From: Deltaproteobacteria bacterium RIFCSPHIGHO2_02_FULL_40_11
GTDB taxonomy: Bacteria > Bdellovibrionota > JACOXK01 > 2-02-FULL-40-11
Length of the DNA stretch: 14,605 nt
Direction of reading: 5' to 3'
Assembly: GCA_001798105.1 (NCBI GenBank)
Contig: MGRI01000091.1
Coordinates: forward strand, 2,989 to 17,593
Made by a program: the position numbers and the translations under genes. Shown in pieces: positions 7,202-14,370 of this stretch. Position 1 is the first letter of the stretch, and every line of letters starts with the position of its first letter. A model generated the notes under the pieces. It ran no database searches and was not told the origin of the DNA. It worked only from the letters and a program-made list of their open reading frames with translations.

Positions 7202-8149
7202 TCAATTAAATAAATCACTAACAGATTCATTATTGTGTACACGTTTAATGGCTTCCGATAAAAGTGAAGCCACAGATAAAACTTTCAAATTTTTAAGCGT
7301 TTGGAATTCTTTTTTAAGTGGAATGGAATTGCTGACAATTATTTTTTTAAAGCCTGCTTTTGTAATGCGTTCATAGGCTGGGCCAGAAAAAACAGCATGT
7401 GTGGCACAGGCATAAATGCCTAAAGCCCCATGCCCTAAAATAAGATCCGCACTTTCTTTAAGCGTGCCTGCGGTATCGATTAAATCATCTACAATAATTG
7501 CAGTTTTGCCTTTGACATCGCCAATCAGGTTTACGGCTTTGGCTTGATTGGGTGCCAAGCGTCTTTTGTCCACAATCGCTAAGCCTGCATGCAGGCGTTT
7601 GGCATAGGCTCTGGCAAGCTCTGTTCCCCCCGCATCTGGAGAAACAATCACCAGGTTTTCTCCTTCACCGACTTCTTCTTTGAGATATTTTACCATTGTG
7701 GGGGATGCATACAGGTGGTCGAAAGGAATATTGAAAAATCCCTGAATTTGGCCGGCATGTAAGTCCATACTAATCACACGATTGGCGCCGCTGGCTTCTA
7801 AAAGATCGGCAACCAATTTTGCAGAGATGGGGGTTCGGGGTTGTACTTTTCGATCTTGTCTTGCGTATCCGTAGTAAGGAATAACGGCAGTAATGCTATG
7901 GGCCGATGCGCGTTTTAGGGCGTCGATCATGATTAAAAGCTCTAAAAGATTATCGTTTACGGGATGACAGGTAGATTGAATGACATAAATATCGTGCCCC
8001 CGAACAGATTCTTTAATTTGAACAGAGACTTCACCATCGCTAAAACGTTTAATTTCACTGCTTCCCAAAGGCACTTCAAGCGTTTGTGAAATATCTTGGG
8101 CCAGCTCAAGATTTGAATTTCCAGAAAATATTTTAAGTTGTCGTTGCAT
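7202..8149 (-). CDS. prs: Ribose-phosphate pyrophosphokinase (PRPP synthetase)
   Basis: This 315-residue class I enzyme makes PRPP from ribose 5-phosphate and ATP for nucleotide, histidine and tryptophan synthesis. Diagnostic stretches are FSGNSNLELAQ (8-18), YYGYARQDRK (92-101), the metal/ATP-binding MDLHAGQIQGFF (128-139), the pyrophosphate loop VSPDAGGTELARA (169-181), the flexible catalytic loop around KRRLAPNQAKA (195-205) and the ribose-phosphate loop VDDLIDTAGTL (220-230). Length is typical. The ATG lies just 12 bases after the 3' CCA of tRNA-Gln, and there is no Shine-Dalgarno in that interval, so release of the tRNA would leave prs with a very short leader. Confidence 0.97.
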   Translation of the reverse strand: MQRQLKIFSGNSNLELAQDISQTLEVPLGSSEIKRFSDGEVSVQIKESVRGHDIYVIQSTCHPVNDNLLELLIMIDALKRASAHSITAVIPYYGYARQDRKVQPRTPISAKLVADLLEASGANRVISMDLHAGQIQGFFNIPFDHLYASPTMVKYLKEEVGEGENLVIVSPDAGGTELARAYAKRLHAGLAIVDKRRLAPNQAKAVNLIGDVKGKTAIIVDDLIDTAGTLKESADLILGHGALGIYACATHAVFSGPAYERITKAGFKKIIVSNSIPLKKEFQTLKNLKVLSVASLLSEAIKRVHNNESVSDLFN

Positions 8150-8161
8150 GGTGTTTTCTTG

Positions 8162-8236
8162 TGGCTGGGGCGGTAGGATTCGAACCTACGTATACATGAA
8201 CCAAAATCATGTGACTTACCACTTGTCGACGCCCCA
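8162..8236 (-). tRNA. tRNA-Gln (anticodon UUG), CCA encoded
   Basis: The minus strand folds as a full cloverleaf of 75 bases: acceptor TGGGGCG pairs with CGCCCCA, with the U1:A72 pair typical of tRNA-Gln. The D arm has a GAC/GTC stem, the anticodon stem is CATGA/TCATG with loop TTTTGGT (anticodon TTG), and the T stem is GTAGG/CCTAC with loop TTCGAAT. The discriminator is G, followed by an encoded CCA (8164-8162). It sits inside the operon, 5 bases after spoVG and 12 bases before prs; ispE/tRNA-Gln/prs is a known deltaproteobacterial neighbourhood. Confidence 0.97.
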
Positions 8237-8241
8237 ATAAA

Positions 8242-8556
8242 TTACAATTCTTCTTCCGGACTTTCTTCTCCTTCAGGATTTTTTGACTTAATTTCTGTTG
8301 TATCCCCGGTTGTATCTTTATATTGGGTTAAAACTTTAGATTCAATGAGATCGCGTGTTTCATTATTGAGGGGGTGTGCAATGTCTTTAAAGGTGCCATT
8401 TTTTAGTTTTTTACTGGGCATGGCTACAAATAAACCATTTTTGCCTTTAATGACCTTCAGGTCTCGAACCACAAAACAATTGTCGAGGGTGATGGTAACA
8501 TAAGCTTTTAATTTATCTTCACCTACGGGGAAGACTTTAACTTCTGTAATTTCCAT
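8242..8556 (-). CDS. spoVG: SpoVG-family nucleic-acid-binding regulator
   Basis: The 104-residue product matches SpoVG, a small DNA/RNA-binding protein first known from Bacillus sporulation and septation but also present in non-sporulating bacteria. The family pattern is clear: MEITEVKVFPV (1-11), LKAYVTITLDNCFVVRDLKV (16-35), GLFVAMPSKK (41-50) and FKDIAHPLN (56-64). An acidic, low-complexity tail follows (about 81-104). I use the ATG at 8556, which gives the family N-terminus and has AAGGAG (8572-8567) 10 bases upstream, rather than an upstream in-frame alternative codon at 8586. The start overlaps the end of ispE by 20 bp. Its role in a Gram-negative context is unknown. Confidence 0.93.
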   Translation of the reverse strand: MEITEVKVFPVGEDKLKAYVTITLDNCFVVRDLKVIKGKNGLFVAMPSKKLKNGTFKDIAHPLNNETRDLIESKVLTQYKDTTGDTTEIKSKNPEGEESPEEEL

Positions 8557-9439
8557 GGCTTGTATACTCCTTGGTAATCCAACCAATCCACTTTTGTGGA
8601 TTAAAATTTTCTAAGGCCTTGATTGCCGATTTTTTGTCTCTAAACAAACCGTACAATGTGGGGCCACTTCCAGAAAGCCCTGCCAGGCTTGCGCCTTCTT
8701 TCAGCAGGATATTTTTTGCTTTTTGAAGCCTTGGTTTTTTTGGAAAAACGACCTTTTCAAAGTCATTTTTCCAAGTTTTAGGCTGCTCAAAAAGCGTTCC
8801 ATTTCTAACATTCTGGTTTTTTTTTGTCAATGAGACCGCATATTTATCCCAGGCTTGATAGGCTTTCACGGTTGAAATAACGTCTTTTGGATTGAGTACG
8901 ACAATCCATCCGATTGGGATTTTGGGTGCTACAAGAAATTGATCTCCCGTGCCGTGTATAATTTTTGATTTTTGGTCGATAAAAAAAGGAACGTCCGAGC
9001 CCAAGCGTTTGGCTAATTTTAGAAGGGCTTCTTTTTTAAGCGGTTTTTGATAAAGATGATTCAACGCTAAGAGTGTTGTGGCTGCATTGGAGCTTCCGCC
9101 CCCCATGCCACCGCCCAAGGGGATTTCTTTCTGAACATGAATTTTAATTTTGGGTGGTTTGCCAATGCTTTGATAAAATAAATGTGCTGCCTGATAAACA
9201 AGATTTTGTTTCAGTCCCGGTTTTTGTTTTTGAAAAACCGGGGCGTTTAATTTGTTTGAAAATTGAAACTGAATAAAAATACCTTTTTTAGGGGCAGATT
9301 GAAATGTCAGCCAATCGCAAGGGGCTTGAAGGGGCATCATGAAAGAAGTGAGCTTGTGCAAACCACTCTTTTGCTTTTCCCCAATGTTTAAGAAGAGATT
9401 TAGTTTTGATGGAGATCTAAATTTTAATACGCTATTCAA
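8537..9439 (-). CDS. ispE: 4-diphosphocytidyl-2-C-methyl-D-erythritol kinase (IspE)
   Basis: This GHMP-superfamily kinase of 300 residues phosphorylates CDP-methylerythritol in the MEP route to isoprenoids. Visible motifs are SPSKLNLFLNIG (9-20, K12 at the substrate site), the ATP loop PLGGGMGGGSSNAA (107-120), KRLGSDVPFF (144-153, catalytic D149) and LSGSGPTLYGLF (255-266). The best start is TTG at 9439, which overlaps the htrA stop by 8 bases and puts K12 at the usual distance from the N-terminus; the first ATG would delete the first motif. No Shine-Dalgarno is seen, so coupling to htrA is probable. The last 20 bases overlap spoVG. Confidence 0.95.
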   Translation of the reverse strand: MNSVLKFRSPSKLNLFLNIGEKQKSGLHKLTSFMMPLQAPCDWLTFQSAPKKGIFIQFQFSNKLNAPVFQKQKPGLKQNLVYQAAHLFYQSIGKPPKIKIHVQKEIPLGGGMGGGSSNAATTLLALNHLYQKPLKKEALLKLAKRLGSDVPFFIDQKSKIIHGTGDQFLVAPKIPIGWIVVLNPKDVISTVKAYQAWDKYAVSLTKKNQNVRNGTLFEQPKTWKNDFEKVVFPKKPRLQKAKNILLKEGASLAGLSGSGPTLYGLFRDKKSAIKALENFNPQKWIGWITKEYTSHGNYRS

Positions 9440-10952
9440 TTTTTACAATGAGCAGTTGGTATGCGCCATCTCGGTAAACTCGAAACAAGTAGGATTTTCC
9501 TTTTTTAAGTTCATCTGCCACTTTCAGGAAGTCTTTTGTATTTCGTATTTTTTGCCGATTGACTTCAATAACGACATCGCCTTTTTCGAATCCTGCTTTT
9601 TCGGCAATGCTGTCGCTATTGATCTGTACGATCACAACGCCTTCATTGACATCGATCTTTTCTTGGAAGCCGGGATACTTGTTTAAGTCTGCAATTTCAA
9701 TTCCAAGATCAACTTTCCCTTTTTTCTCTTTGCCGTCTTCTTTGTCTTTTTCTTTTTTGCGTTCTTCTGCTTCATCTTTTCTTTCAATCGGGGTGAGTTG
9801 CAAAGAAAGTTCTTTGCCATTTCGAATAATTTTAACCGTGGAAGGTTTTCCAACCTTTGCTTTGGCAACTTCTTTTAAAAGCTCTCTTGGGTTTTTTACA
9901 GATTTTCCATTAAATTCAATGATGACGTCGTATACTTTTAATCCAGAAAGATCGGCAGGTTCACCTTTAATAATTTCTGCAACAATCACACCTTCTTGAT
10001 CCTTTTTAAGATTTAAGTTTTTGCGAAGATCGTCAGTGAGTTCATGCCATTGAATGCCAATAAAACCGCGGATGGCATGACCACTTTCAACAAATTGTGG
10101 AATGAGCGCTTTGGCAACATTAATGGGGATGGCAAAACCGATAATGCCTTGGGCTCTGGCATCGGTTGCGACATTAATCCCAATGACTTCTCCTTTTGTA
10201 TTAATGAGCGGGCCGCCGCTATTTCCTAAATTAATGGAAGCATCCGTTTGGATGTAATCGTTATAAGGATGGGTAATGCCTTCTCCAAAGAGTCTTTCTT
10301 TGGCGCTGACAATGCCGTGGGTGACCGTATGTCCATAGCCAAACGGATGGCCGATGGCTACCACCCATTCGCCCACACGAATTTGTGCAGAATCTCCCAG
10401 GGGCGCAATTTTTAATTTTTTATCTTTGGTGTCTATTTTTAAAAGGGCAATATCTGTTCTGGGATCCGATCCAATGACTTTGGCTTTGTATTCATCTTTG
10501 GCCTCTTCAGCGAATTTCACATTAATTTCTTCAGCTCCTTGGATGACATGGTTATTGGTAATAATGTAGCCATCTGTACTAATGACAAAACCAGATCCTA
10601 GGTTTTTTTGTTTTTGTTCACGTTCACGTTTCTTGGGCATTTGTTGACCAAAAAAATCATCAAAAAATCGTCTAAAAAATTCATCATCTTCAAACCCACG
10701 AAAAGGTGAAAGGGCACGAACTGTTTGGGTGGTATGAATGTTGACGACGGCTGGCGTGAGTTGTTCAGAAATTTTTGCAAAAATATCTAAATCGGTCGCT
10801 TCTTTGGGATGAATGAGGGGGCTATTTTCTGTCCATACTTTGGAATTTGTATCGGCGCCCACATGGTTTAAATCCTGTTTTTGATAAAGATAGGCAAAAG
10901 AGGCGGCAGCCCCTAAAATGAAGACAAATCCAATAATGATATATTTTTTCAT
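9432..10952 (-). CDS. htrA: Periplasmic serine protease HtrA/DegP (Do-like) with two PDZ domains
   Basis: The 506-residue protein carries an N-terminal hydrophobic segment (4-22) that exports or anchors it. The trypsin-like domain has the triad H135 (TNNHVI), D167 (RTDIALL) and S245 (GNSGGPL). Before it, a Phe/Asp-rich stretch (86-107, FEDDEFFRRFFDDFFGQQ) corresponds to the LA-loop region of DegP-like proteases. PDZ1 spans about 296-388 and PDZ2 about 413-506. They are joined by a very charged linker (390-412, nearly all K, E, D, R). The enzyme degrades or refolds misfolded envelope proteins. The start overlaps the DUF1844 stop as ATGA; AAGGAA lies 11 bases upstream. Calling it degP rather than degQ is not possible from sequence alone. 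Confidence 0.95.
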   Translation of the reverse strand: MKKYIIIGFVFILGAAASFAYLYQKQDLNHVGADTNSKVWTENSPLIHPKEATDLDIFAKISEQLTPAVVNIHTTQTVRALSPFRGFEDDEFFRRFFDDFFGQQMPKKREREQKQKNLGSGFVISTDGYIITNNHVIQGAEEINVKFAEEAKDEYKAKVIGSDPRTDIALLKIDTKDKKLKIAPLGDSAQIRVGEWVVAIGHPFGYGHTVTHGIVSAKERLFGEGITHPYNDYIQTDASINLGNSGGPLINTKGEVIGINVATDARAQGIIGFAIPINVAKALIPQFVESGHAIRGFIGIQWHELTDDLRKNLNLKKDQEGVIVAEIIKGEPADLSGLKVYDVIIEFNGKSVKNPRELLKEVAKAKVGKPSTVKIIRNGKELSLQLTPIERKDEAEERKKEKDKEDGKEKKGKVDLGIEIADLNKYPGFQEKIDVNEGVVIVQINSDSIAEKAGFEKGDVVIEVNRQKIRNTKDFLKVADELKKGKSYLFRVYRDGAYQLLIVKIE

Positions 10953-11224
10953 TTTTTTGTTTCTTCCTTGTTTTTAGCCTCGACATAATTCATGCGAAGA
11001 GAATGGAGAAGATTATCCATGAGTTTTTGTTCATCTTCTGTCAGGTTCCCTTTTGTTTTTTCTTTTAAAAGATCCAAAATTTCAATGTTTTGTCGGGCGG
11101 CATCCAGGTTTTTTTCCATTTTTTGTGTTTGCGGGTTTGGGGTCGCGCCCAGGTAAATGAGCGCAGAAGAACCCAGCGAAAAAATAAATGTTGAAAAATC
11201 AATTGTTGTTGGTTGGTCTGTCAT
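10949..11224 (-). CDS. DUF1844 domain protein
   Basis: The 91-residue protein matches DUF1844 along its length: IDFSTFIFSLGSSALIYLG (8-26), a PNP..QKMEKNLDAARQNIEILDLL segment (29-53), KEKTKGNLTEDEQKLMDNLL (54-73) and a final LRMNYVE (76-82) before a lysine/glutamate tail. The family function is unknown; members are small, largely helical proteins. I choose the ATG at 11224 rather than the in-frame GTG at 11230, because the GTG directly abuts the -10 element and would not be transcribed from that promoter. It is the first gene of the long operon and overlaps htrA by ATGA. Confidence 0.88.
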   Translation of the reverse strand: MTDQPTTIDFSTFIFSLGSSALIYLGATPNPQTQKMEKNLDAARQNIEILDLLKEKTKGNLTEDEQKLMDNLLHSLRMNYVEAKNKEETKK

Positions 11225-11230
11225 GCGCAC

Positions 11231-11259
11231 AATATAGGTATTTTAAAATAAGCTGTCAA
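11231..11259 (-). promoter_or_regulatory. Near-consensus sigma70 promoter giving a leaderless operon transcript
   Basis: On the minus strand a perfect TTGACA (11259-11254), a 17-base spacer and TATATT (11236-11231) are followed by only six bases before the DUF1844 ATG at 11224. The standard start site, seven bases after the -10, coincides with the A of that ATG. No Shine-Dalgarno is present. The spacer contains a perfect 12-bp palindrome, TATTTTAAAATA (11239-11250), which could be a regulator site or chance in AT-rich DNA. This is the only strong promoter seen for the genes down to dnaB. Confidence 0.8.
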
Positions 11260-11268
11260 TAGAATCGC

Positions 11269-12042
11269 TTAAAATTTCATCGAAATTGTCATGCCGCGAA
11301 ATTGAGCGGAAGCCGAAGGACGAATGCTGAATCCATGAATTTTTTTAGAAATAAAATGTCCCACCCAAGCTCCGGCTAAAACATCAGAGGGCCAGTGGTG
11401 TCCATGATCAATGCGTGAAAAAGACGTGAGGCTCGCTAACGTATAGGTGGCATAGGGAACCCAAGGACTTTGACGATAAACTTGCGCAACATTGGTGGCT
11501 AAGGTCCAGGCTACCGTTGAATGTCCCGATGGGAAAGAAAGATGGGAATGGTAGGTAAAATCGGGGCCTTCCCAATCGGCGTATGAAACATTGGGCTTGG
11601 GGCGTTTTCGATGCACACTGTAGCGCACCATATGGGTGGTTATGCCAGAAAAAAATAAGCTTTTTAGCGTATTTAAAGACAGCGTTTTGAGTTTGGAATC
11701 ATCAAATAAACTTCCAAAGACATACAGGCTGGCCACCGAGGGGACAACCCAGATGGCATCTCCAAAATTATCGGAAAAGTTTGAAAGCTTTGTGCGCCAA
11801 GGAGATTGTGTTTTTTTCACAAAATTAAAAATTTTTTGATCTTGAAAATAGAGCCCCGCAGTTAAAGAGATGACGCCGATGGATTTTAAAATGTCTGTCC
11901 GATCCCACGTGAGGGGCGAAAAATAAATATCATCAGCATCTGTGACGTAACTTTTAAGATAAGATGTATTTTTTTGTGCGAAGCTGGGGCAGCACAAAAA
12001 GAAAAGCACCAACCCAATTGCAATGCGATACTTTTGCGTCAT
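11269..12042 (-). CDS. Secreted PAP2-family (type 2 phosphatidic acid) phosphatase
   Basis: The product, 257 residues from this start, is a PAP2 acid phosphatase that acts on lipid phosphates or similar substrates. The three family motifs are present: R140-x6-R147-P148 (with Arg in place of the usual first Lys), PSGH (171-174) and SR-x5-H-x3-D (S209, R210, H216, D220). A signal peptide is visible (MTQKYR, then a hydrophobic run ending near PSFAQ at 19-23). The C-terminus ends in Phe (GMTISMKF), reminiscent of an outer-membrane beta-strand. An upstream in-frame ATG at 12060 would add six residues (MLFFIK). I prefer 12042 because its basic n-region is better and the upstream ATG overlaps a candidate -10. 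The true substrate is unknown. Confidence 0.87.
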   Translation of the reverse strand: MTQKYRIAIGLVLFFLCCPSFAQKNTSYLKSYVTDADDIYFSPLTWDRTDILKSIGVISLTAGLYFQDQKIFNFVKKTQSPWRTKLSNFSDNFGDAIWVVPSVASLYVFGSLFDDSKLKTLSLNTLKSLFFSGITTHMVRYSVHRKRPKPNVSYADWEGPDFTYHSHLSFPSGHSTVAWTLATNVAQVYRQSPWVPYATYTLASLTSFSRIDHGHHWPSDVLAGAWVGHFISKKIHGFSIRPSASAQFRGMTISMKF

Positions 12043-12055
12043 TTTTATGAAAAAA

Positions 12056-12085
12056 AGCATAGCACAGATCCGTGGCGCTTGTTAA
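12056..12085 (-). promoter_or_regulatory. Candidate promoter for the PAP2 phosphatase
   Basis: Minus-strand TTAACA (12085-12080), an 18-base spacer and TATGCT (12061-12056) preceded by TG one base upstream. It would start transcription shortly before the ATG at 12042 and would exclude the ATG at 12060. The -10 is only 4/6, so this is tentative. Its -35 overlaps the -10 of the divergent promoter. Confidence 0.35.
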
Positions 12086-12088
12086 TAT
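12080..12088 (+). promoter_or_regulatory. Candidate extended -10 promoter for the FAD oxidoreductase
   Basis: TGTTAATAT (TG, one base, then TAATAT at 12083-12088) ends six bases before the ATG at 12095, the same geometry as the DUF1844 promoter. No -35 match is seen, which an extended -10 can tolerate. No Shine-Dalgarno precedes the ATG, so a leaderless message is suggested. Confidence 0.35.
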
Positions 12089-12094
12089 GTATAG

Positions 12095-13129
12095 ATGAAC
12101 AAAATTTATGACGTTGCAATTATTGGCGGGGGCTTAAGCGGTCTTTTAATGGCGCATCTGTGTGCCCGTCGGGGTTATACGGTTGTGTTATGCGAAGCAC
12201 AAGACCAAGTAGGGGGAAGGTGCCGTATTGATACCCCCAAAGAAAGCATGCAGGTACCCTATGGATTTAATATTCATTTATTTACAAAAGAGCTTTGCCA
12301 GGCGCTGGAATTGGATTTTGATCTAATCGATCTCAAAAATTTACCGCCACAAACCTTTCAGCATAAAGCTTGGCGTGATGTTGCCTCTGAAGAACTTTCA
12401 CCTGAACAAAAATTTTACGATCTTAAAAATTTTAATATCGTGTGTGATCTGTTAAAAATTGAATTGCCAGATACGGTCCATGTTGAAACGTCTCAACCCA
12501 TTGGCGATTCCAGAATCGAATCCAGTCTTCTCATGGAAGTTTCCAATTCTCAAAAAAAGTGGCAAGCCAAAGCCTTTGTCATGGCATGCCTGTCGAAAGA
12601 CATGCTCAACATTATTCCAAAGGAAAATTTCCATAAAAAATTTTTAAATGCCTATAACAAGCAAGAATCTGTGAGCGCCGTAAAATTAGATTTTATTACA
12701 GATCGCAGGTTTTGTGAGCTTCAAAATGTTTTAATGAGTTTGGACCCCGTGGGGGTGGGAATCATTGCTTCTAATTTTTCAAACCAATTTGTCCCCAAAG
12801 GCTATGAACTTTCGCAGTGGCTCTTTTTTTTAACCCCGGAAGAGCTTTTAGATAAAGAAGAAACAGCGAAAAAAATTCGTGTGGGTAAACGGTTTATGAA
12901 AAAAGCCTTTGATGGCTTTTTAGAGCATATTGTTTGGGAAAGAATTGCTGTTTTGCCACATGTGTTTTCTCAACACCCCATGGAGCTTTCGGAAGAATGG
13001 ACGGCTTTAAAAAATCTGTTTTGGGTTTCAGACGAGTTGGGCTTACCCAACGAAACAGGAAATCCCGCCATTCGAAATATCCTTCCCACATTTGAAAAAC
13101 TGGATCGGTTTTTAAAGACGTCATTTTGA
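12095..13129 (+). CDS. FAD-dependent oxidoreductase, amine-oxidase/phytoene-desaturase-like, short form
   Basis: The 344-residue protein opens with a Rossmann dinucleotide-binding fold: VAIIGGGLSGLLMAHLCARRG (7-27, GxGxxG at 11-16), the ribose-binding acid E34 and the VGGRCR motif (39-44) typical of flavin amine oxidases and carotenoid desaturases. The remainder is poorly conserved to my eye. At 344 residues it is about 100 shorter than usual members, and the C-terminal flavin motif (usually a GD followed by a Gly-rich stretch) appears only as VSDELGLPNETGNPAIRN (about 309-326). Substrate is unknown. It is the only plus-strand gene here, divergent from the PAP2 gene, and its stop overlaps the end of the convergent ATPase gene by 9 bp. 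Confidence 0.8.
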   Translation: MNKIYDVAIIGGGLSGLLMAHLCARRGYTVVLCEAQDQVGGRCRIDTPKESMQVPYGFNIHLFTKELCQALELDFDLIDLKNLPPQTFQHKAWRDVASEELSPEQKFYDLKNFNIVCDLLKIELPDTVHVETSQPIGDSRIESSLLMEVSNSQKKWQAKAFVMACLSKDMLNIIPKENFHKKFLNAYNKQESVSAVKLDFITDRRFCELQNVLMSLDPVGVGIIASNFSNQFVPKGYELSQWLFFLTPEELLDKEETAKKIRVGKRFMKKAFDGFLEHIVWERIAVLPHVFSQHPMELSEEWTALKNLFWVSDELGLPNETGNPAIRNILPTFEKLDRFLKTSF

Positions 13130-14362
13130 GTGTTTTATCATTCTTTGTCGGTATCCAAAATCCAGCCGTGTCCCCGTAATGGAAGAACCCGCAGTGAGGG
13201 TGCCTGCCGTAGCTTGAATGATGAATCTATAATCAAGTACCCATTCCTTAAAAAAGGGGTTTGAAAAATAATACTGTTCATCGGATTTATAGATGTATTC
13301 CTTTTTTTCCAAGGCATTTAAGGCATTTGTGATTGCGCCTGGGCTTTTTACACCGATGGCTTTTTGAAAGTCTTTTCCAAAAAATTTTATATCCGCTTGA
13401 TTTTGAATCCCCGCAAGTTGAATCAAGAGGTTTTTTTGGATCTTTGTTAGTCCTTTAGAATCGAGAATACTTTTAAAGTATTTTTGTTCATTCTTATAAA
13501 TTATATCCAAAATAAAGAAAAAGGCCTCGAAATCAAATATTTGCCCCTCTTTAAGACTGTCAAATGCCACACGACAAAAGGTTTGAATGTCGCCTGTAAT
13601 GCCGTAACAGGTTTTTGAAAGCATGTCATAGACTTCTCGCTTGAGTGTAATTTTTTTACTTTGAAATCGTTTAAAAATGAAATCAAAAAAAATATTTGGC
13701 TCGATATGTTCAAAGTAGATGATCTCTGCTTGCTTGAAGAATGGGGAATCTGGATCCCTAAAAATATGGTCCATATCATGTTTAATGCTGCCTACGTACA
13801 TAAAAGAAACACGCGCATTTTTTTGAATTTTCCCTCTCATATATTTAAGAATGGCGTCGGCATTTTTTATTGTTTTTATCGCTTGAAATTCATCAAAGAG
13901 AATGACCACCTTCCCTTTCGTTCTTTTGACAGTTTCTTCTAAAAATTCAAATGCAACATGTAATGTTTTTTTATATTCTTGCCCACTTGCATCTATACCA
14001 AAAGAAAATCCACCTTCTGTTACATCCAATTTGGGGGTTAATCGGCGTGCAAAATCCAGAACCTTTTTTGAGTCCCAAACTTTATCTAAAACTTTTTTAC
14101 AGGCGTCTATGATGGCTTCAGCAATGTCAGAGGGGTCTATAATGTGATACAGGTCGATATCAATTTTATACATATCTTTCATGCTATCTATGACGTAGTG
14201 AGCGGTTGAAGTTTTTCCAACGCGTCGATCCCCAATTAAGGCTAAATTGTGGCCATTTGCCAGCTTCTTTAAAATTCGCTCTTCCACCATTTTTCGTGGA
14301 CAGTAATCATCACCTTTTACAACAGAGTCATCAATAAATGGATTTTTTGTACTTTGTATCAT
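13121..14362 (-). CDS. AAA/STAND-like ATPase with C-terminal winged helix (archaeal-type ATPase family)
   Basis: The protein (413 residues) resembles the PF01637-type ATPases, common in archaea and scattered in bacteria. N-terminal NPFIDDSVVKGDDYCPR (7-23) is followed by Walker A GDRRVGKTS (44-52), Walker B VVILFDEFQ (152-160, D157 and E158) and a VGSIKH segment (190-195) in the sensor region. A winged-helix domain covers about 303-375 (note SPGAITNALNALEKKEYI, 340-357, then a YYF wing). The last 30 or so residues look unlike the rest and lie within a short inverted repeat. Function is unknown; members have been linked to mobile or stress-related loci. Its promoter is covered by twin palindromes, suggesting tight, perhaps self-, repression. 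The ATG lies 8 bases after the -10, with no Shine-Dalgarno. Confidence 0.8.
   Translation of the reverse strand: MIQSTKNPFIDDSVVKGDDYCPRKMVEERILKKLANGHNLALIGDRRVGKTSTAHYVIDSMKDMYKIDIDLYHIIDPSDIAEAIIDACKKVLDKVWDSKKVLDFARRLTPKLDVTEGGFSFGIDASGQEYKKTLHVAFEFLEETVKRTKGKVVILFDEFQAIKTIKNADAILKYMRGKIQKNARVSFMYVGSIKHDMDHIFRDPDSPFFKQAEIIYFEHIEPNIFFDFIFKRFQSKKITLKREVYDMLSKTCYGITGDIQTFCRVAFDSLKEGQIFDFEAFFFILDIIYKNEQKYFKSILDSKGLTKIQKNLLIQLAGIQNQADIKFFGKDFQKAIGVKSPGAITNALNALEKKEYIYKSDEQYYFSNPFFKEWVLDYRFIIQATAGTLTAGSSITGTRLDFGYRQRMIKHSK
13137..13222. repeat. Short inverted repeat flanking the ATPase C-terminal tail
   Basis: ATCATTC (13137-13143) and GAATGAT (13216-13222) are perfect 7-bp inverted ends of an 86-bp stretch that encodes the last residues of the ATPase and its unusual Gly/Thr/Ser tail. 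The ends resemble those of small intergenic palindromic elements, so the tail could derive from such an insertion. The match is short and could be chance. Confidence 0.3.
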
Positions 14363-14370
14363 CTGTTTTG

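Noticed and set aside
9559..9999. Open frame of 146 codons on the plus strand
   Set aside because: It lies wholly antisense to htrA, whose PDZ domains are unmistakable; composition is Ser/Phe-rich as expected of a shadow frame.
13661..14147. Plus-strand frames of 81-93 codons opposite the ATPase
   Set aside because: The minus-strand frame encodes clear Walker motifs; the plus frames have no recognisable motif or ribosome site.
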